A DNA stretch of 64,000 bases from assembly GCA_023229685.1 (NCBI GenBank), contig JALNYT010000001.1, positions 744,001 to 808,000 on the forward strand, written 5' to 3'. The stretch's first letter is position 1; each line of letters begins with the position of its first letter. The stretch is from Sulfuritalea sp. (GTDB lineage Bacteria > Pseudomonadota > Gammaproteobacteria > Burkholderiales > Rhodocyclaceae). Below, piece after piece: positions 63,085 to 64,000 of the stretch. Both the position numbers and the translations under genes were made by a program. The notes under the pieces were generated by a model. That model ran no database searches, was not told the origin of the DNA, and saw nothing but the letters and a program-made list of their open reading frames with translations.

Positions 63085-63153
63085 TTCCGAGGAGCGCTGC
63101 AAGGGTAGTTTCAACGTACCCCCCAGGCTCGGACCATTTTCAAACTGCGCTCA
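63085..63153 (+). promoter_or_regulatory. SAH riboswitch (ahcY leader)
   Basis: Conserved elements of the S-adenosylhomocysteine aptamer in order: CCGAGGAGCGCTGCAA (63087-63102), CCCAGGCTCGG (63122-63132) and TGCGCTCA (63146-63153). CCGAG pairs with CTCGG to close P1, and GAGCGC (63092-63097) pairs with GCGCTC (63147-63152) as the pseudoknot. Known SAH riboswitches turn on SAH hydrolase when SAH builds up. It lies 60 bases before the ahcY start. Confidence 0.9.
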
Positions 63154-63214
63154 CCCAACCCGTACCGGGCAGGGTGAGTTCGCCTCCCGCCCGGTCACTG
63201 TTCAAGGAGCTTTC

Positions 63215-64000
63215 ATGAACGCCGTGACTGACAAAAAAGATTACGTAATCGCCGACCTTGGCCTCGCCGATTGGGGCCGCAAGGAAATCCGCATCGCCGA
63301 GACCGAGATGCCGGGCCTCATGGCCATCCGCGAGGAGTTCGCCAAGAGCCAGCCGCTCAAGGGCGCGCGCATCACCGGCAGCCTGCACATGACGATCCAG
63401 ACCGCGGTGCTGATCGAGACGCTGACCGCCCTCGGCGCCGAAGTGCGCTGGGCCTCCTGCAATATCTTCTCGACCCAGGATCACGCCGCAGCCGCGATCG
63501 CCGCCGACGGCGTGGCGGTATTCGCCGTCAAGGGCGAGTCGCTGGTCGACTACTGGGACTACACCCACCGCATTTTCGAATGGCCCGATAACGGCTACTC
63601 CAACATGATCCTCGACGACGGCGGCGACGCGACGCTGCTGCTGCACCTCGGCAACCGTGCCGAGAAGGACATCTCGGTGCTGGACAAGCCGGACAGCGAG
63701 GAAGCGACCGTGCTGTTCGCGTCGATCAAGGCCAAGCTGGCCAAGGACAAGACCTGGTACTCGACGCGCCTGGCCAGGATCAAGGGTGTGACGGAAGAGA
63801 CCACCACCGGCGTGCATCGCCTGTACCAGATGCACGAGCGCGGCGAGCTGAAGATCCCCGCGATCAACGTCAATGATTCGGTGACCAAGTCGAAGTTCGA
63901 CAACCTCTACGGCTGCCGCGAGTCGCTGGTGGATGGCATCAAGCGCGCCACCGACGTCATGATCGCCGGCAAGGTGGCCCTGATCGCCGGCTACGGCGAC
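63215..64000 (+). CDS. ahcY: Adenosylhomocysteinase (C-terminus outside window)
   Basis: 262 codons visible of about 470. Starts MNAVTDKKDYVIADLGLADWGRKEIRIAETEMPGL after AAGGAG. Substrate-domain motifs HMTIQTAVLIETL, CNIFSTQDHAAAAIA, LDDGGDATLLLHLG and the catalytic-lysine/NAD hinge NVNDSVTKSKFDNLYGCRESL are present; the frame runs off as the NAD domain begins (VALIAGYGD). It splits S-adenosylhomocysteine to homocysteine and adenosine in the methyl cycle. Regulated by the SAH riboswitch just upstream. Confidence 0.97.
   Translation, partial: MNAVTDKKDYVIADLGLADWGRKEIRIAETEMPGLMAIREEFAKSQPLKGARITGSLHMTIQTAVLIETLTALGAEVRWASCNIFSTQDHAAAAIAADGVAVFAVKGESLVDYWDYTHRIFEWPDNGYSNMILDDGGDATLLLHLGNRAEKDISVLDKPDSEEATVLFASIKAKLAKDKTWYSTRLARIKGVTEETTTGVHRLYQMHERGELKIPAINVNDSVTKSKFDNLYGCRESLVDGIKRATDVMIAGKVALIAGYGD

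Overview
The window is dense, high-GC bacterial chromosome, most likely from a betaproteobacterium of the Rhodocyclales/Nitrosomonadales type. This is inferred from gene order (leuS-lptE-holA-proA; tsaD divergent from rpsU-yqeY-dnaG-rpoD followed by a CAU tRNA-Ile) and from an SAH riboswitch in front of ahcY. I cannot name a genus. Two genes are cut by the window ends: dnaE (left) and ahcY (right).

Layout. 1-7.4 kb, minus strand: dnaE, a small orphan ParA ATPase, a quinone oxidoreductase and a malic enzyme-phosphotransacetylase fusion. 7.5-9.8 kb: a second orphan ParA, a VapBC-type toxin-antitoxin pair with a visible operator, and a DUF488 protein. 9.8-18.3 kb: a secreted hypothetical protein, a class V aminotransferase, an SDR without the usual catalytic Tyr/Lys, an HD-GYP protein, an alpha/beta hydrolase coupled to uvrD, and a FecR-SPOR protein. 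18.4-23.9 kb: the housekeeping run leuS-lptE-holA-proA.

24.2-32.9 kb is an accessory catabolic block with a more AT-rich look. A divergent LysR regulator faces an operon encoding a carnitine-dehydrogenase-like enzyme, a crotonase, an acyl-CoA dehydrogenase, a beta-keto acid cleavage enzyme (BKACE/DUF849), a periplasmic solute-binding protein, an acyl-CoA ligase and an SDR. Together they read as a route that oxidises a beta-hydroxy acid, cleaves the keto acid with acetyl-CoA, and processes the acyl-CoA and acetoacetate products. The substrate cannot be read from the sequence. The LysR gap holds two matching palindromes three helical turns apart.

33-45 kb: a DUF4139 protein, a chalcone-isomerase-like protein, a family III CoA-transferase, a SulP transporter fused to STAS and cyclic-nucleotide-binding domains, a TAXI-TRAP transporter with DUF1850, ogt, xerD, ybaK, folB and plsY. 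45-58.6 kb: hemerythrin, a tandem cNMP-domain protein, tsaD, a glycosyltransferase-like protein, the rpsU-dnaG-rpoD macromolecular synthesis region, a tRNA, a patatin lipoprotein, an exonuclease with a decayed GIY-YIG domain, a radical SAM protein and a cysteine-free glutaredoxin-like protein. 58.6-64 kb: a GlcG-like protein, small exported proteins, a diguanylate cyclase, about 0.8 kb of apparently decayed DNA, a one-gene island (GSU2403-type nucleotidyltransferase) next to tRNA-fMet, then ahcY with its riboswitch.

Besides genes, the window carries dispersed repeats: a strand-biased 23-bp bipartite motif (11 copies, 10 on one strand), a 46-bp core repeat flanked by covarying arms (2 copies), and a large inverted repeat of the common 'cacagag' type before proA.
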